From Rotaria socialis (taxonomy: Eukaryota; Rotifera; Eurotatoria; Philodinida; Philodinidae), in contig CAJNYU010003364.1 in NCBI GenBank assembly GCA_905331475.1, positions 1 to 64,000 on the forward strand: a stretch of 64,000 nucleotides of DNA. Reading direction: 5' to 3'. The position numbers and the translations under genes are program-made. The notes beneath the pieces are model-generated. The model was not told where the DNA came from, did not search any database, and saw nothing but the letters and a program-made list of their open reading frames with translations. Numbering within the stretch: position 1 is the stretch's first letter; every line of letters starts with the position of its first letter. This document shows positions 62,501 to 64,000 of the stretch, one piece after another.

Positions 62501-63477
62501 AATAATCTTTTATCTTAATAATTGTGAAAATCTGTTTTTTCTTCTCTACACTCACATTTAAATCTTGATGTACCTTTTGTATGTAAATATTTTACTGCAG
62601 TTGATCTCAAGATAATAGGATGCTATTTGCTATTTATTGAGCACATTAACAGATTGTGGGAGAAAATTTCCATGCATTTTATGACTATTGATACCTGTCA
62701 AATACATAATCATAAACAACATGTTCTTGATTGCTATGCGTGAAGAGCAAAGAATACCAGTAATCACTGTCTTGTTGTTGAAAAATGAATCTCATTTCTT
62801 ATATTATAGAGTTGTTCGTTAATGAGAATAGGCAACATACAATGAAGACTATTGGATAAGTTGGAAGACAGATCTCCAATATCGACGATTCATAACATAC
62901 CATTTCTTTTTTGTTTTTACACGTTTTAAAATTTATTTAGTTATATGAACTTTTTCTTTATACATATTCAGTGAAAAAAAGTAATTTCCATACATAATTT
63001 CATCGAATCATCAACACAAAATAATTCTTTTTTTCTACTAGAATTTTTTCGTATCTAATTTTTAATAATTAAAACTAATTTACATGGAAATAATATATTG
63101 AAATTATGCTTGTCCATAAGTCTACAATAAAAATGATAACAGTAACTACAATGAAGCGTTTTGTTATTGTGAGTAGCGATTCGAAGGCGAACTTGATAGA
63201 AAATATACTTTATAGGAAAACAACAATAATCATTATATAATAGAAATCGACTAGATCAATACACGCGTGTTACTCAGTTTGATTCATTACAAAGAACATA
63301 TTGCATAAGAGCCCAAAAAAATGCGTCTCATTTTTACGCGAGTAAGAATAATAAAATCTGTACGAAATACACATGAAACGACAAAAGAAAAAAAAACGAA
63401 ACAGAACGAAAAGATTTGTAATCATGTTAAAATAGATAGTTTAATTATGTTGTGATTTCTACAGATTAAATGTTTGA
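59502..63477. other. Gene-poor stretch with orphan exon-like pieces
   Basis: About 4 kb between the membrane-protein exon and VPS26. On the minus strand, three short segments with splice-like borders (about 61180, 61095 and 60963 downward) join in one frame to LSQIETTNINAINSVNNLQF and a C-terminal end AKETYQAGQDDS with a stop near 60911. I could not find upstream exons or a family. An inverted repeat with 99-base arms (61840-61938 / 62822-62920) and a poly-G run with one N (61827-61839) also lie here. No other feature is visible. Confidence 0.4.
61840..62920. repeat. Inverted repeat with 99-base arms
   Basis: 61840-61938 (beginning GTAAAAACAAAAAAGAAATG) recurs as its near-exact reverse complement at 62822-62920, with 883 bases between. 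It has the look of a transposon end pair or foldback element, but no coding frame or target duplication could be confirmed. The left arm directly abuts a poly-G run with an undetermined base (61839), so the left border may be an assembly artefact. Confidence 0.65.
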
Positions 63478-64000
63478 TTAATCACTAGTTGAATCGCTAT
63501 TATTCCCAGATGACGAAGGTCCATTTACCGGAGAATTTCCACTGCCACTTATTCCAGCCGCACTATCTTCTGGTTTTATAGGTGGATTGGGAGGTTCAAA
63601 ATGAGCATATTGCTTAGCAGAATTCTTTGTTTTGACTTTATCTTGTTTTCGCCAAAGAACAATTTCCTTAAAATAAAAATAATTTAATTTCAAAAAACAA
63701 AAACTTTTTAATAAAATAAAGTATACTTGTTGTTTAAAATAGCGTCGTTCTTCTTCATCAACTAGAACTAAATTCAGAAAATATCGAACGGAAAATTTCC
63801 GTTGAATATCTTTCATTGTCGGTGTTAAATCATAGCCACCCAAAAAAAGACGAATAGGAATACTTTCGCCTCGAACAGGTGCACCGTCCATGATTTCATA
63901 TTTTGCAATTGTTTCTGTTTCAGCGTAAATATTTGGTCCATTACCAGTACTCTCTTTTTTTAAAATAGCTATTTCCATATGTTTGATTTTAATACGAACA
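63478..64000 (-). CDS. VPS26: VPS26 retromer subunit, C-terminal part (partial)
   Basis: Two exons: one running in from beyond the window edge to 63727, and the last from 63666 to 63478, joined in phase at QQ|EI. The protein reads KIKHMEIAILKKESTG, TETETIAKYEIMDGAPVRGE, SIPIRLFLGGYDLTPTMKDI, KFSVRYFLNLVLVDEEERRY and EIVLWRKQDK, nearly identical to animal VPS26A/B. It is an arrestin-fold subunit of retromer, which recycles cargo from endosomes to the Golgi and plasma membrane. The C-terminal tail (PPIKPEDSAAG and a Ser/Gly-rich end) is low in complexity. The first two thirds of the gene lie outside the window. Confidence 0.95.
   Translation of the reverse strand, partial: VRIKIKHMEIAILKKESTGNGPNIYAETETIAKYEIMDGAPVRGESIPIRLFLGGYDLTPTMKDIQRKFSVRYFLNLVLVDEEERRYFKQQVYFILLKSFCFLKLNYFYFKEIVLWRKQDKVKTKNSAKQYAHFEPPNPPIKPEDSAAGISGSGNSPVNGPSSSGNNSDSTSD

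Noticed and set aside
1-64000. tRNA, rRNA or CRISPR-like features
   Set aside because: None was recognised by eye. Short tandem repeats here are microsatellites, and the taxon is an animal.

Overview
This is a eukaryotic, strongly A+T-rich window from a small invertebrate animal. Compact metazoan genes have many short introns (often about 50-60 bases) with GT..AG borders. The gene set is animal (serotonin receptor, GW182, RalGPS, HACD3, Vps26). Nearly every gene start between 37 and 56 kb, and two more on the minus strand, have a good 3' splice acceptor 0-60 bases before the ATG with no matching local donor. That pattern fits spliced-leader trans-splicing, known in rotifers, flatworms, nematodes and tunicates. 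With the intron sizes and the small DNA transposon relics, a bdelloid-rotifer-like genome is my best guess, but the sequence does not prove it.

Layout. 1-5.6 kb: no supported gene. 5.6-6.6 kb (-): small axonemal-type protein, probably SPAG8-like. 9.4-12.7 kb (-): unrecognised multi-exon gene with a 431-bp palindromic element in an intron. 13.9-18.7 kb (-): 5-HT1-type serotonin receptor in three coding exons. 22.9-30.8 kb (-): HACD3 (p23/CS domain plus dehydratase, 12 exons) followed 90 bases later by the SNARE USE1, probably co-transcribed. 32.1-36.2 kb (-): GW182/TNRC6 without the usual C-terminal RRM. 37.2-38.1 kb (+): small SH2 protein. 39.8-43.9 kb (+): RalGPS. 44.5-45.6 kb (+): DUSP11-type RNA phosphatase. 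48.4-56.1 kb (+): a close head-to-tail chain of U2AF1, GLRX3, syntaxin-8, a leucine-rich-repeat protein and the 5' part of a succinate-semialdehyde-type ALDH. The ALDH breaks off at a 1.4-kb palindromic transposon relic. 57.6-63.4 kb: mostly non-coding, with one membrane-protein terminal exon, some orphan exon-like pieces and a long-armed inverted repeat. 63.5-64 kb (-): C-terminal part of VPS26, cut by the window edge.

The genes are mostly housekeeping and do not form one pathway. Themes recur: vesicle traffic (USE1, STX8, VPS26, RalGPS), RNA processing and silencing (U2AF1, DUSP11, GW182), and lipid or redox metabolism (HACD3, GLRX3, ALDH). The most notable signals are the operon-like chains with trans-splice-like acceptors, five MITE/foldback elements (two with perfect 8-bp target duplications), the truncated ALDH, and several proteins missing family-defining residues or domains (GW182, GLRX3, STX8, SH2 protein). 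All exon joins below were made by eye from splice motifs, reading frame and remembered family sequences. Nothing was searched or aligned by software.
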